From Roseibium alexandrii DFL-11 (lineage in GTDB: Bacteria > Pseudomonadota > Alphaproteobacteria > Rhizobiales > Stappiaceae), in contig NZ_CM011002.1 of assembly GCF_000158095.2 (NCBI RefSeq), forward strand, positions 1,007,228-1,071,227: DNA of 64,000 nt, given 5' to 3'. Numbering within the stretch: position 1 is the first letter of the stretch; the number at the start of each line of letters is the position of its first letter. Of the stretch, positions 19,277-28,732 are shown in pieces. The position numbers and the translations under genes were made by a program. The notes under the pieces were generated by a model, which was not told the DNA's origin, did no database searches, and saw only the letters and a program-made list of their open reading frames with translations.

Positions 19277-20275
19277 GGGGGCTCGTTGGCGTGGTTTCGG
19301 GCGCCAATGAGGCGTTTTGGTGCGTTGGTAGACGCTTTTGGACAGAACGGTGTGACCGGTGTTCATTCGCGATAACAGTAACGGGCGGCCTTCAAACGCG
19401 CTCTGGGAGGCGTGTTATGGGAGGCGCGGTGTCCACACCCTGCTAAAAGGCGGGCGAAGAAACCCTTTCTGAGTGGGATGTCTTTTGACCGCGGCCGACT
19501 GTACCGGTGCCTAACCGCTTTTTTAATCTTTGCGCAACAAAAAAAGATCTGCCGGCGTATTGCAGGCAGATCTTGAAAAGTGACTGTGCAAGAGGCCCAA
19601 CCACGGCCTCCGGCACCTTAAAAAATTTGAGAGCCGGATTTAGGCAAGCTGACACGTTTGACAGGGCTGGGCGGGCCAAACCGGCGTTTCTAGCTGCATG
19701 CAAAAAAACGGCACTGGAGGTGTGCAGGTTGCATTTCGATTAACCAGGCCTAGCCTGGCTCGCGATCCATTGACGCCAGGTTACTTTCAGCGGCTTTTTG
19801 GGCTGACCTTTTTAAATCCGTTCCGCAGACGGCGATGTCTCCTTGAGAAGTGGAATTATCAAAAGCCAACGGCGGTTCGGTAAAAGCAGGACCCAGCAGT
19901 TTCCGTCCTGTTGCTGCGGGTGGCTAGCTTGGCTTCGGAACGGGAGCTTCCTACATTTATGGCGCGGGACGCCCGCCAAGGAAACGTCGCCGAATTTCTG
20001 GTCGGGGAGGGCGGTGACGTCTGTTTCGGCGTTCGGGTTTGCAGTGCAGAATGACGTGCGGGATGATGCCCCGTTAGAGATCGAGGTCAAGCATGTAGGG
20101 CAGTGATCGATTGAGCAGCAACCGACTGCTTTGCGCTGCGAACTCTGCCCTTCTCTGCATTGCAGCCTAAGTCTGCAACGGAAATTCGTCCAGGATGGGT
20201 GGGGTGCCTATATGGTCTTGATCGGCGGTTTGCCGGTCTGGAGTTTTGTTGCGGGACAAAGGGCGAATCTGCCTT

Positions 20276-21454
20276 TCAGTCTGCGTGATCGGACCCCCGC
20301 TGATCGATTTTGACCACCGCTGCAGTGGTCACTGCTACTAACGCAATCCCCGCCCCGAAGTATCCAAGAGCCGCAAAGCCAACTGATCCCACAACCAAGC
20401 CACCAATGCCCGCACCGATTCCCTGTCCGAGGTAAATGACGGACGTGTTGAGAGCGAGGGTCAATGCACTTTGCCTAGGATCAGCTTGCACGAGAGCCTT
20501 TTCGATGGCTGGGGACGGTGCAATGAGAGTAGCTGAAGTCAGAAGGATCACGAGCGCCACAACCGCGATGGTGAACCACGAATTTGAGGTGCCGGTCAGG
20601 AACACGACGCTCCAGACACCAAGAACGACTGCAAAGACGAGATACATGATCCGCATGTTCGGCAGGAAGGCTCGCCGGTCCGCAAGCCTGCTGCCCACGA
20701 CAAGACCGCCGATCGACCCAAAGCCGATGGCTGACTGCATTGCACCGATCCCAGCGCCTTCAAGACTTGTGGATGCGGTGATGATCGGACCAAGATATGC
20801 GATGATGGGATAGGCGGCAATAAATGACGAGCTGATCAGGAAGAGCGCCAGGAGCACAATCGGCTTTTTCACAACGGACCAATCGGATTTCGGCGGCGCT
20901 TTGTCGGCGGCGCTCGATGGGACCAAGAATGCGATCGCAGGGATCACCGCCAAAGCGACCACGGCGGCAAACACAAAGGTTGCGCGCCAGCCAAAAGCGC
21001 TGCCGATGACTGTGCCGAACGGAACGCCAACAATGAAGGCAATGGTGAGGCCAGAAAGGATCATGCCGAGGGCTTGCCCCTGACGCTCTGCCGGGACGAG
21101 GCTTGCCCCGATAGAACCGGCCATCGGCATGACGCCCGCCGACACAATTGCGACCAAGACCCGAGCCGCAAGGAACCCCTCGAAAACGGGCAAAAACGCC
21201 GTTACCAGATTGATGGCCGAGACGCCGGCCAGAGAAGCGATCAAGACTTTCTTGCGTTCGAACCGCGACAAAGCACTGACCACCAGTGGGGACGCCAAGG
21301 CGCTTGCAATGGCAAACACCGCAACAAGCTGACCCGCCGAAGAGACAGTCACACCAAGATCGCGAGCCAGGTCCGCCAAAAGGCCTGAGAATACATAGCT
21401 CTGGGTACCCACGACAAAAGCCGCAAGCGCAAGGATATATATGGCCGTGGGCAT
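20276..21454 (-). CDS. MFS transporter (DHA1 drug-efflux/AraJ-like)
   Basis: A 392-residue inner-membrane transporter with twelve hydrophobic segments. The loop 2-3 signature of the superfamily appears as SRFERKKVLI near residue 65, and motif C-like GVPFGTVIGSAFGWR lies near 145, as in proton-driven drug exporters of the DHA1/AraJ group. Substrate not predictable. It is divergent from a LysR regulator gene 250 bases away, which may control it together with the downstream NmrA gene. Confidence 0.88.
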   Translation of the reverse strand: MPTAIYILALAAFVVGTQSYVFSGLLADLARDLGVTVSSAGQLVAVFAIASALASPLVVSALSRFERKKVLIASLAGVSAINLVTAFLPVFEGFLAARVLVAIVSAGVMPMAGSIGASLVPAERQGQALGMILSGLTIAFIVGVPFGTVIGSAFGWRATFVFAAVVALAVIPAIAFLVPSSAADKAPPKSDWSVVKKPIVLLALFLISSSFIAAYPIIAYLGPIITASTSLEGAGIGAMQSAIGFGSIGGLVVGSRLADRRAFLPNMRIMYLVFAVVLGVWSVVFLTGTSNSWFTIAVVALVILLTSATLIAPSPAIEKALVQADPRQSALTLALNTSVIYLGQGIGAGIGGLVVGSVGFAALGYFGAGIALVAVTTAAVVKIDQRGSDHAD

Positions 21455-21707
21455 TTGGGGTCTCCTTCGCTCAGAGTGTTTTAGAGATCACAGGGACTTA
21501 ACAAGTTCGGAATTTGCTTGCCGGTGTTTGGGCCCGGCATGCTCTGCGCGCCAAATTTTGACCGTCGAAATCTGGTGACGGGATCTGTCTTGAACGACAC
21601 GTATGGACGCCCCCGAAGGTTGCTCGTCGGGGTTAAATGCTATGTTGCATCAAAGTTGGATAGAGTGTGAAATGCGCACAACATGCGCAATAGAGTGACA
21701 AACGAAG

Positions 21708-22562
21708 ATGGATAACTGGAATGAATTTCGCACTGCGGCTCATGTCGCCCGTTTGGGAACTGTGAGCGCCGCTTCCGCCGCGCTGGGCGTTCACAGGATA
21801 ACCGTGACCCGACACATTGATGCCTTGGAAGGTTTGCTTGGCGCCAAGTTGTTTCAGCGTCATGCCCGTGGGTTCACTCCGACAGAACTCGGGTATGAAC
21901 TCCTCAGGATTGCTGATGCAACCTATGCACAGTTCGGTGAGCTCAAACGATTGGCCCGCGGTGCTTCCGACGAGCTTGAGGGAACGGTCATCATCACAGC
22001 ACTCGACGTCTTGGTTCCTTTCATCCTGCCTATGATCGCCGATGTCCGAGCCCGTCATCCCAGTTTGAACGTAAACCTTGTCAGCAGTGACCGGGTCCTT
22101 AAGCTGGAATACGGAGAAGCCACGCTTGCGTTCCGTATCGGACCAAAACCCGATCACCCGGATAACGTTGTTATCCCGGCCCTGAAACTAGAGATGGGCC
22201 TTTATGCAGCACCGCAATACCTTCAAAAACGCGGACACCCGCTAAAATCCGGGGAGTTCGCCAACCATATATATGTCGGGCCAGACGACAGTTGCCCGCG
22301 CCCACCTTACTTCGATTGGCTGGATGCGAATGTTCCATCGGATCGGGTTCATATCCGATGCAACAATGTGGCGACTTCCTTTGAAGCTGTTAAAGCGGGA
22401 ATTGGTGTCGGCTTTTTGCCGCGCGCGACAGCCGAAGCGAACGGCTGCGTACAGATTTGTGAACGAGAGCATTCGTGGAACGAGACGGTCTGGGCAGTCA
22501 CCCACATGGACCTTCACAGAAGCTCTAAAGTTCAGGCGATTCTTGCAGCAATTCGCAGGTGA
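21708..22562 (+). CDS. LysR family transcriptional regulator
   Basis: A 284-residue LysR regulator. Residues 3-62 form the winged helix-turn-helix (NWNEFRTAAHVARLGTVSAASAALGVHRITVTRHIDALE), and the C-terminal part is the substrate-binding-like effector domain. It lies between a divergent MFS transporter gene and a codirectional NmrA-family gene 120 bases downstream. Control of the transporter is likely by layout. GATGG precedes no alternative start, and the first ATG gives the normal N-terminus. Confidence 0.9.
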   Translation: MDNWNEFRTAAHVARLGTVSAASAALGVHRITVTRHIDALEGLLGAKLFQRHARGFTPTELGYELLRIADATYAQFGELKRLARGASDELEGTVIITALDVLVPFILPMIADVRARHPSLNVNLVSSDRVLKLEYGEATLAFRIGPKPDHPDNVVIPALKLEMGLYAAPQYLQKRGHPLKSGEFANHIYVGPDDSCPRPPYFDWLDANVPSDRVHIRCNNVATSFEAVKAGIGVGFLPRATAEANGCVQICEREHSWNETVWAVTHMDLHRSSKVQAILAAIRR

Positions 22563-22588
22563 TGGACGGCCGCAGTAATGTCACTTTT

Positions 22589-22607
22589 ATGAGCATAACA
22601 TGCTCAT
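22589..22607. promoter_or_regulatory. Palindromic operator candidate upstream of the NmrA gene
   Basis: ATGAGCAT-AAC-ATGCTCAT, perfect 8-bp arms with a 3-base centre, about 75 bases upstream of the NmrA-family start and just past the LysR stop. The shape suits a dimeric repressor; which one is unknown. Confidence 0.45.
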
Positions 22608-22681
22608 ATCGCGACCTACTCAACACATGAGTAACAATACATCTTTCCGGTACCACCAACTTATCCGGAGTGATTGTGCCC

Positions 22682-23557
22682 ATGTTCTCATCCCCAAAAG
22701 TCTATGATCGTCCAATTGTTGTTACTGGTGCCACCGGCAAGCAAGGCGGTGCCGTTGCAAAGCATCTGCTGGCGCATGGCCATAAAGTGCGGGCTCTTAC
22801 GCGGAACCCGAATAAGCCCGCAGCCCTTGCCCTTGCAGAATCAGGAGCCGAAATCGTGAAGGGTGACCTGGAAGACCGGGCGTCGCTGGATGTGGCCCTG
22901 AGTGACGCTGCTGGTCTCTACTCGGTACAGGATTTTCTGGAAGCGGGTGTCGATGCGGAAGAACGCCAGGGAATGAACCTGATTGCTGCCGCAGCAGCGT
23001 CCAACATCGACCATGTTGTCTATACCGGCGCATCCACAATGGACCGCAACACCGGTGTTCCGCACCTTGAAAGCAAGTGGACCCTGGAGATGGCGGTCCG
23101 CGCTTGCGGCAAACCCTGGACGGTGTTCCGGCCGGCCGCATTCATGGACAACTGGGAATGGGAGCGGGAGAGCATCGCCAAAACCGGTGCGATCTATTAC
23201 CCGATGCGCCCCGACATGCCTTATGCGCAAATCGCCTGTGACGACATTGGTCGCATGGTCGCGCTCGCGTTCGAGCAACCCGGTTTCTGGGCGAACAAGG
23301 CGTCTCCGATCACCGGTGATATCTCGACCATGCACGAGGTCGCTGCCTCGCTTGGGCGTGTGATGGGCCAAGATGTTGCGTACGATCAGATCAGTTACGT
23401 CGAGGCCGGGAAGGCTATGGGCGAAGAACTGATGCTGATGTTCAAGTCCTTCGACGAACTCGGCATGGATGGCAGTCCTTATAACCTACGTCAGTGGCTT
23501 GGCGACATAACTGATTTTGAAACCTACCTGCACACTGCCGGGTGGGGCGAAAACTGA
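22682..23557 (+). CDS. NmrA family NAD(P)-binding protein (atypical SDR)
   Basis: Rossmann-fold protein of about 291 residues: VTGATGKQGGAVAKHLLAHGHKVRALTRN is the NmrA-type dinucleotide motif, followed by VYTGASTMD and FRPAAFMDNW, typical of NmrA/HSCARG and quinone-reductase-like SDRs. The usual Tyr-x3-Lys is not obvious, as in NmrA-like members that sense redox state rather than catalyse. The start is either the ATG at 22682 or a GTG at 22676 or 22670; GGAG at 22667 suits the first two. It begins a run of three codirectional genes with DUF924 and an NTF2-like gene. Confidence 0.85.
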   Translation: MFSSPKVYDRPIVVTGATGKQGGAVAKHLLAHGHKVRALTRNPNKPAALALAESGAEIVKGDLEDRASLDVALSDAAGLYSVQDFLEAGVDAEERQGMNLIAAAAASNIDHVVYTGASTMDRNTGVPHLESKWTLEMAVRACGKPWTVFRPAAFMDNWEWERESIAKTGAIYYPMRPDMPYAQIACDDIGRMVALAFEQPGFWANKASPITGDISTMHEVAASLGRVMGQDVAYDQISYVEAGKAMGEELMLMFKSFDELGMDGSPYNLRQWLGDITDFETYLHTAGWGEN

Positions 23558-23617
23558 GACATCGACGCAAGCGCGGCGGCGTCCAAGCCGCCTGCGCACT
23601 AGCGTGAGGACGATCCA

Positions 23618-24175
23618 ATGACCGTTAGTATCCAAGATGTGCTGCACTTTTGGTTCGCAAAAGGCGCGGCTCTCAATTGGTTCGAGGTTGACAAGGCGTT
23701 TGATGCCGATGTTAAAAACCGTTTCAGATCCACATTACACGCCGCGGCGAACAGCAAGCTTGAGCATTGGACAGAAACCATCGAGGGGCGCCTGGCCCTT
23801 ATCATCGTACTTGACCAATTCAGCCGCAACATCCATCGCGGAAATGCAGCCGCCTACGGCAATGACAACGCTTGTCTCTTGCTTGCGAAACATGCGCTTC
23901 GTATGGGCGACGACCTTTGGCTGAAGACCTATCGCCCCCATGATTGGCGCATTTTCCTCTACGTGCCGTTCATGCACAGCGAAGATATCGAAGATCAACG
24001 CAGGAGCCTTGAGCTCTTCCAGACGCACGGCCCCGAGCCAGGCGTGGCTCATGCACGTCATCACCTTGAAATCGTGACGCGTTTCGGCCGTTTCCCGCAC
24101 CGGAACTCAATCCTCGGCCGCGACAGTACGTCAGAAGAGCTGGCTTTCCTGGCAATGAAGGAGATCGCAGGATGA
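23618..24175 (+). CDS. DUF924 family protein
   Basis: A 185-residue protein of the DUF924 family, with the characteristic VLHFWFAKGAA opening, LALIIVLDQFSRNIHRG in the centre, and FPHRNSILGRDSTSEELAFL near the end. The fold is TPR-like and the biochemical role is not established. It follows the NmrA gene by 60 bases and overlaps the next gene by 4 bases (ATGA), so the two are coupled. Confidence 0.9.
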   Translation: MTVSIQDVLHFWFAKGAALNWFEVDKAFDADVKNRFRSTLHAAANSKLEHWTETIEGRLALIIVLDQFSRNIHRGNAAAYGNDNACLLLAKHALRMGDDLWLKTYRPHDWRIFLYVPFMHSEDIEDQRRSLELFQTHGPEPGVAHARHHLEIVTRFGRFPHRNSILGRDSTSEELAFLAMKEIAG

Positions 24176-24624
24176 CTCAACGCTACGAGACCGGCGAGGA
24201 GATAACCCGCGCCTTTTTTGAAGCTTGGAACGCTCAGGACCTGGACCGATTGGCCGGTCTGTTCGTTGAGGACGCAGACTTTGTGAACGTCGTGGGTCTC
24301 TGGTGGACGACGCGGCGCCAAATTCGCAAGGCCCATGACTATGGCTTCCGTAAGATATTTCAGAAAGCCCGCGTTGAAATCGTCGCTCTGAAATCCCGCC
24401 CTTTGGGTGATGACGTTGAGGTCGTTCACACCGTCTCGACACTCGACGGCCAGACCGATGAACACGGTATCATCGCAGGCCAACGTACCGCCGTCATCAC
24501 CATAGTCGCACACAGGCAGAGGGAGGGCGGTTTCCGGATCGAGAGTTGTCAGAACACCGACCGTGTGGACGGCGCCGACACGCATCTCAACACAGGTGCC
24601 GGGTTCCGTCCCGCCTCCAATTAA
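24172..24624 (+). CDS. SgcJ/EcaC-type NTF2-like protein
   Basis: A 150-residue protein with an NTF2-like fold: ITRAFFEAWNAQDLDRLAGLFVEDADFVNVVGLWWTTRRQI is the standard opening of the SgcJ/EcaC/DUF4440 group. Members act as small lyases, isomerases or binding proteins, and the substrate is unknown here. Its start overlaps the DUF924 stop by 4 bases. No signal peptide. It closes the small operon; the next 770 bases hold no intact gene. Confidence 0.8.
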   Translation: MTQRYETGEEITRAFFEAWNAQDLDRLAGLFVEDADFVNVVGLWWTTRRQIRKAHDYGFRKIFQKARVEIVALKSRPLGDDVEVVHTVSTLDGQTDEHGIIAGQRTAVITIVAHRQREGGFRIESCQNTDRVDGADTHLNTGAGFRPASN

Positions 24625-25392
24625 ACAGGTTAGAGAAGCCTGATCGGGTTTCCATGAGTGGATAACGTTCCAAAAAGCGCGTGACAAACGGTGGGTCATC
24701 ATCGGAGGTAAGGGCTGGGAGGGGATCTGGGTGCAACCTTCGGCCCGGCGGCGTCGATCAGTGGGTGAGGAGATGCTATTTGCCGGACCGTCTTGAGGAA
24801 TTTCCGGTTTGGCGCAGGTGTGCGGCTGCCACAGGAGTTGTGCGGGACGCGGTCCTCAGATCCGCGACACTGCTCGTCAGTCTGGTCGGGTTTTTGGGCG
24901 TTGCGCTTGTGCTTGCCTATAAGTAGAAGGGCGCCGAGAAGCGCTTATCAACCGCCATCTGACCGGGCCAGGCCTGACGGTGTAAAGAGGCCTACGAGTA
25001 TCAAGCGGGCTACAGCGACATCGCCCGTCCATGACCGATGTGGGTCGCCTCCCGGGGGCGTGACAGTGGGACAGTGTGGCAAAACCGGCTCCAAAACGGC
25101 CATTTGCTCCAAGCGCATCGAGGGTCCACTTCGTGCCTTTTTTTGCCGCCCCCGCCAAAGAGTCCGAGGGGACATTTGGATCAAACCGGTTTGAAAAATG
25201 ACGATGAAACCCAGGGCGAATTTCCTTTGGGGAAAGCCGGAGAGTGCCAAATAAAATTTGAGTCACTAGACTGTTGGGTTTGCCGAATTTTATCGTTAAT
25301 TCTGAAAACGTTAAGAATTTTCAGTACTTTTATTTTAAATTATTGCGCTTTGGTGAAGCAACTGTGATTGCTATACTCAGGATCAGCCCATT
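24625..25392. other. Gene-poor 770-bp stretch
   Basis: No intact gene seen. The frame 24681-24926 ends in a membrane-helix-like stretch (TLLVSLVGFLGVALVLAYK) and could be the tail of a lost membrane protein, but has no other support. A 28-bp segment at 25092-25119 is repeated at 30822. Confidence 0.4.
25092..25119 (+). repeat. Dispersed repeat, copy 1
   Basis: CAAAACGGCCATTTGCTCC followed by AAGCGCATC matches 30822-30849 at 24 of 28 positions. Both copies lie in gene-poor parts of the island. Confidence 0.45.
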
Positions 25393-25785
25393 ATGCCCAA
25401 TGTCCCCACCGTCCCGGCTCGTCACAGCGGCGTTGTTTACGTTTTTGACACTGCGGTTGACGGATAACAGGACCTGCTCGCAGGGATCGACCGTCCGGCA
25501 GATGTGCTTCTGATCGATGGGAGGTGCGGCGGGTTTCAGCAGCTCGCCGATTAGTTTGTCGGCCCAAGTGCCGTCGAAAAAGTGCACATCGGTTCTCATG
25601 GCCAGGATGGCGTACTGGTGCTGGGCACAGATGTCTTGTCGCGTGAGACGCTGCACAAACACTCAGACGCATTGATGGTCCTCAACCGGGCCCTGAGCGA
25701 AACCGCAGACATTCTTCTTTATGGCTGTGAGATCTCCAGAACGGGAAAAGGCGAAGCGTTCGTTGCCGCCCTGGCGGAGCTTCGG
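25393..25785 (+). pseudogene. DUF4347 domain remnant with two in-frame stops
   Basis: One reading frame from the ATG at 25393 gives a DUF4347 domain: DVLLIDGRCGGFQQLAD, then VEKVHIGSHGQDGVLVLG, then SETADILLYGCEISRTGKG and AFVAALAEL. It is broken by TAA at 25465 and TAG at 25552 and loses similarity at about 25785. DUF4347 normally opens very large surface adhesins (cadherin/RTX type), so this is the dead stump of such a gene. The break coincides with the end of the convergent binding-protein gene. Confidence 0.75.
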
Positions 25786-26526
25786 CTAGTTCGATTCTAC
25801 AGAAGAGTTCGCTTTGGGCCTGAAAGCTGGATGGATAGCGTTGCTGCGTTTGGAGGGAACAAGTTTACTTAGTATTTGATCTAGCTTCTCACCGCATTCG
25901 TTTCTTCTGATTACTGCCTTGGCCGGAAAAGCTCTGTAAAACTCGCGGCGGATACGGGCTTCAAGACCAAGTTTCTTGATTGTTTTCTCAGTCGTCTGCT
26001 CAGCATAAATAAACGCATCTATTCGACCGAGCATGAGTTTTCTTAAAGAACATTCTATGCAATCGCTTTCAATGACTGGAAAAGGAAAGAAATGCGCATG
26101 TTTAGCTTCAGTCTCAATAGTCTTAAGCTCGTCTTCATAGTCTGAGTCTAGGGAATTCCTCTCTGAACTCGTGTACACATAGAATGGTACCTCGAAAAAG
26201 GTTGCCTCCGAGTACATAAGATTTTCATCAATAAACGCTCTATCATCGGCCTGAAGCATTGGCAGATGCATATCTGCGCGCCCAACCGATACGCTTATTA
26301 TTGACCGTCTGAACGGTGTTATTTCGTAGGTCAGTTTGACGCCAATGTCATCAGCCAACTCGCTTACGAAATTTACCATGGGGCTCTTCTTGCCGGGCTC
26401 GGTAATTCCAGGGGTCAAACCAAAGCTGACCCGCCATAGCTTATCGATATTACAATCCGCGGCTTTGACAGAATAAGTCATCAAAAAAATAAATAAAGAT
26501 GATAGGAAAAATGCGATAGGCCGCAT
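25786..26526 (-). CDS. Periplasmic substrate-binding-like protein, orphan
   Basis: A 246-residue exported protein: signal peptide with core FFLSSLFIFLMTYSV and cleavage near VKA-AD, then a family-3-like body (NFVSELADDIGVKLTYEITPFRRSIISVSVGRADMHLPML). Four cysteines are present, including CIEC. No ABC transporter genes adjoin it. The base composition is distinctly AT-richer than most of the window, suggesting a separate origin. Its 3' end abuts the broken DUF4347 remnant, so the last residues may come from fusion with foreign sequence. Confidence 0.65.
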   Translation of the reverse strand: MRPIAFFLSSLFIFLMTYSVKAADCNIDKLWRVSFGLTPGITEPGKKSPMVNFVSELADDIGVKLTYEITPFRRSIISVSVGRADMHLPMLQADDRAFIDENLMYSEATFFEVPFYVYTSSERNSLDSDYEDELKTIETEAKHAHFFPFPVIESDCIECSLRKLMLGRIDAFIYAEQTTEKTIKKLGLEARIRREFYRAFPAKAVIRRNECGEKLDQILSKLVPSKRSNAIHPAFRPKANSSVESN

Positions 26527-26862
26527 ATCAGTTTTTCTTTCGATATTAGTATTCTATCGCCGAAAGTAGCTGCAGAAAAATAGATTTCAATATGTGGATT
26601 TTATCAATGAATGATGTGTTCCGATAATTCTCATATAGGCCCAATGTCATTGATTTCAGGCTTATTGAGTTAATATAGTAATCTTCAGATGTGTCGCTTC
26701 TGCTGATGTATGGGGCCTTCCCCTTGAAGAGAGGCGGAGACATGTGCGGAACCGCCTATCGTAGCCTTAGGCCTGTTGATCCCCGCTGATTGGAAGCGGG
26801 TGGTAATGTCAAAGATCTTAAGCACTTTCGTTTTCAGGCGGCGGCTCAATGCTATTTTTTGG
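26527..26862. other. Gene-free spacer
   Basis: AT-rich 340 bases upstream of the binding-protein gene. A 65-codon minus-strand frame (26546-26743) ends 20 bases before that gene but has no recognisable product, so I do not call it. Confidence 0.4.
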
Positions 26863-27099
26863 TTATTGTAGAGCTGTGCCACGCTCATATGTTTGCGAGT
26901 AGACCGATTGCCGGCTGCGATGTTTCGAACCTAGCCATTTGCGCAGTTCCGGCGGCATCTGTCCGGTTTTCCCGAATTCGACAAACTTCTCCAGAATGGG
27001 TCCTGAGGGACAACCCTCGAATGACTGGGCCAACGCAGGCGAAGCAGCAGCCACTACGGCCGCGGCAAGAAATCCCTTTATGAGTTTCGTCAGCACCAT
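26863..27099 (-). pseudogene. Truncated exported protein, possibly MBL-fold hydrolase N-terminus
   Basis: A signal peptide (FLAAAVVAAASPALAQ) is followed by SFEGCPSGPILEKFVEFGKTGQMPPELRKWLGSK, which resembles from memory the start of exported alphaproteobacterial MBL-fold hydrolases. After residue 56 the sequence turns into unlike, basic residues and stops at 78, so the catalytic domain is missing. The family assignment is tentative. It may alternatively be a small secreted protein. Confidence 0.4.
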
Positions 27100-27146
27100 C
27101 GTCTTACTCCAAGTAGACCTGTCCGTTTTTCTGTGTCGTCTGCAGG

Positions 27147-28631
27147 TTACTTTAATGGTATGAGTTTGCCGGGGTTCATTATGTTGTTCGGGTCAAGAGC
27201 TGTCTTGATCGCACGCATGGCCGCCAGCTGCGCCGGCTCTTTCAATTTCGTCATGACGGGCAGCTTGCTCTGACCGATGCCGTGCTCTGCGCTGAAGGAT
27301 CCGTTCAAGCGCGTCAGAAGAGCGAAGGCCACCTCTTTGGCCGTTTCCAATGGCAAGCCCGACCAATCATAGCTAGGAGCTGCCGCGAGCGCATAATGCA
27401 GATTGCCATCCCCGAGATGCCCTATGGTCAGCGGTTGGAACCCAAGGCTGTGCGCTTCCTGGTCCATTTCGGTCACAAATGTCGCGACGTTTGCCAGTGG
27501 CAGGGAAATATCGAGTATGTGTGCGGGACCATTTGCCGTGATGGACTCTAGAACCGACTCGCGCATGCGCCACAGCTCGCCACGCTGTCGTTCCGATTGC
27601 GCCAGCATCGCGTCCACGATGAACTCCGCTTCCATCAGTTCTGCCAGAATTTCCATCAGGTCGTTCTGCAGACCGATCGAGCCATCTTGGAGAACACGGC
27701 CGTCTGCCGGACGAATCGAGGCGACTTCCAGCAGCACGCCTGTTTCCACTGTCCCCTCAAGCGGCGGGCGGATATCGGGAAAAGCGCGGCAGATTACGTC
27801 GATCGCGGGCTGAGACATGTATTCAAACGCCTCGACCGCACCGCCCGTTCGATCCTGAACCTTGTTCAAGACTTCAATTGCCTGATCCAAGCTTGCAACA
27901 GAGAGAAACGCCGTAGCGCGCGCTGTCGGCTCAGGAAACAGTTTGAAGACCGCAGCCGTAATGACCCCCAGCGTCCCTTCGGCGCCGATCAAAAGATCCT
28001 TGAAGTCATAACCGGTATTGTCCTTGCGCAGTCCCGTCAGGGCGTTGATCACGGATCCATCCGGAAGCACAGCTTCAATCCCGAGGCAAAGCTCGCGCGT
28101 GTTGCCGTATCGAACGACATTCGACCCGCCGGCATTGGTCGCAAGATTGCCGCCGATCGTGCAGCTGCCCTTGGCCCCGAAACTCAGCGGGAACGCCAGA
28201 CCGCTCTTGGCCACTTCGGCTTGCAAGGTCTCAAGAACAACACCTGCTTCCGCAACCACCGTCCTCCCGGCGGCATCCAACGACCGGATCTTGGTCATGC
28301 GTGTCAGGGACAGGATGACAGAGGGCTTTCCAGGCACGGGAACGCCACCCCCGCACAGGCCCGTCCGTCCGCCCTGGGGAACGATGGCGACGCCGGATGC
28401 AGCACATGCGGCAACAACCTCGGTGACTTCCGCCGTGCTGGCGGGACGGACAACGGCCAGCGCCTCGCCGCGATACTTACCCGTCCAGTCTTCCGTGTAA
28501 GCAGCCATATCCCCGGACAGGGCCAGGATGTTTGCCGGACCAACAATCTCAGATAAACGCTCCAAAAGAACGTCGTTTTCTGCCTCTAAAAGACGGCTCC
28601 CCAACAAGGTATAAACTCCACATTGAAACAC
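27147..28631 (-). CDS. FAD-binding oxidoreductase, GlcD/D-2-hydroxyacid dehydrogenase type
   Basis: Flavoenzyme of about 490 residues of the FAD_binding_4 plus FAD-oxidase C family (glycolate oxidase GlcD, D-lactate, D-2-hydroxyglutarate dehydrogenases). It shows VPQGGRTGLCGGGVP for pyrophosphate binding, GNLATNAGGSNVVRYGNTRELCLG, then GHLGDGNLHY and the terminal SAEHGIG...LDPNNIMNPGK. The substrate is probably a D-2-hydroxy acid. The frame opens with GTG at 28631; a TTG at 28607, 8 bases after GGAG, is an equally good start. It is divergent from a GntR gene with paired operators between them, and a truncated TPP-enzyme gene lies beyond it. Confidence 0.88.
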   Translation of the reverse strand: MFQCGVYTLLGSRLLEAENDVLLERLSEIVGPANILALSGDMAAYTEDWTGKYRGEALAVVRPASTAEVTEVVAACAASGVAIVPQGGRTGLCGGGVPVPGKPSVILSLTRMTKIRSLDAAGRTVVAEAGVVLETLQAEVAKSGLAFPLSFGAKGSCTIGGNLATNAGGSNVVRYGNTRELCLGIEAVLPDGSVINALTGLRKDNTGYDFKDLLIGAEGTLGVITAAVFKLFPEPTARATAFLSVASLDQAIEVLNKVQDRTGGAVEAFEYMSQPAIDVICRAFPDIRPPLEGTVETGVLLEVASIRPADGRVLQDGSIGLQNDLMEILAELMEAEFIVDAMLAQSERQRGELWRMRESVLESITANGPAHILDISLPLANVATFVTEMDQEAHSLGFQPLTIGHLGDGNLHYALAAAPSYDWSGLPLETAKEVAFALLTRLNGSFSAEHGIGQSKLPVMTKLKEPAQLAAMRAIKTALDPNNIMNPGKLIPLK

Positions 28632-28647
28632 GCCACAATCCCAGCAT

Positions 28648-28698
28648 CTAACATGTTACATGTTGGAATTTATTGCTAAATACCATGTAACATGTTAG
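28648..28698. promoter_or_regulatory. Paired GntR operator, inverted 15-mers with TAACATGTTA cores
   Basis: CTAACATGTTACATG (28648-28662) and CATGTAACATGTTAG (28684-28698) are exact inverted copies 21 bases apart, each with the palindrome TAACATGTTA. They fill the gap between the divergent FAD-dehydrogenase and GntR genes, so they are strong candidates for the GntR binding sites controlling both. Confidence 0.7.
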
Positions 28699-28732
28699 GA
28701 TTCAAGCTGAGCTGAACCAGCACGGTGGACGG

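Larger units (their letters stand above)
19018..20275. other. Gene-poor 1.25-kb stretch with REP-like palindromes
   Basis: No convincing gene. It carries several palindromes based on TGATCCGGC at 19124-19228 and a 14-bp tandem duplication at 19249-19276. The frame ending at 20106 reads as a possible coding tail (FAVQNDVRDDAPLEIEV) but I cannot assign it. The region looks like accumulated debris between the sulfatase remnant and the MFS gene. Confidence 0.45.
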
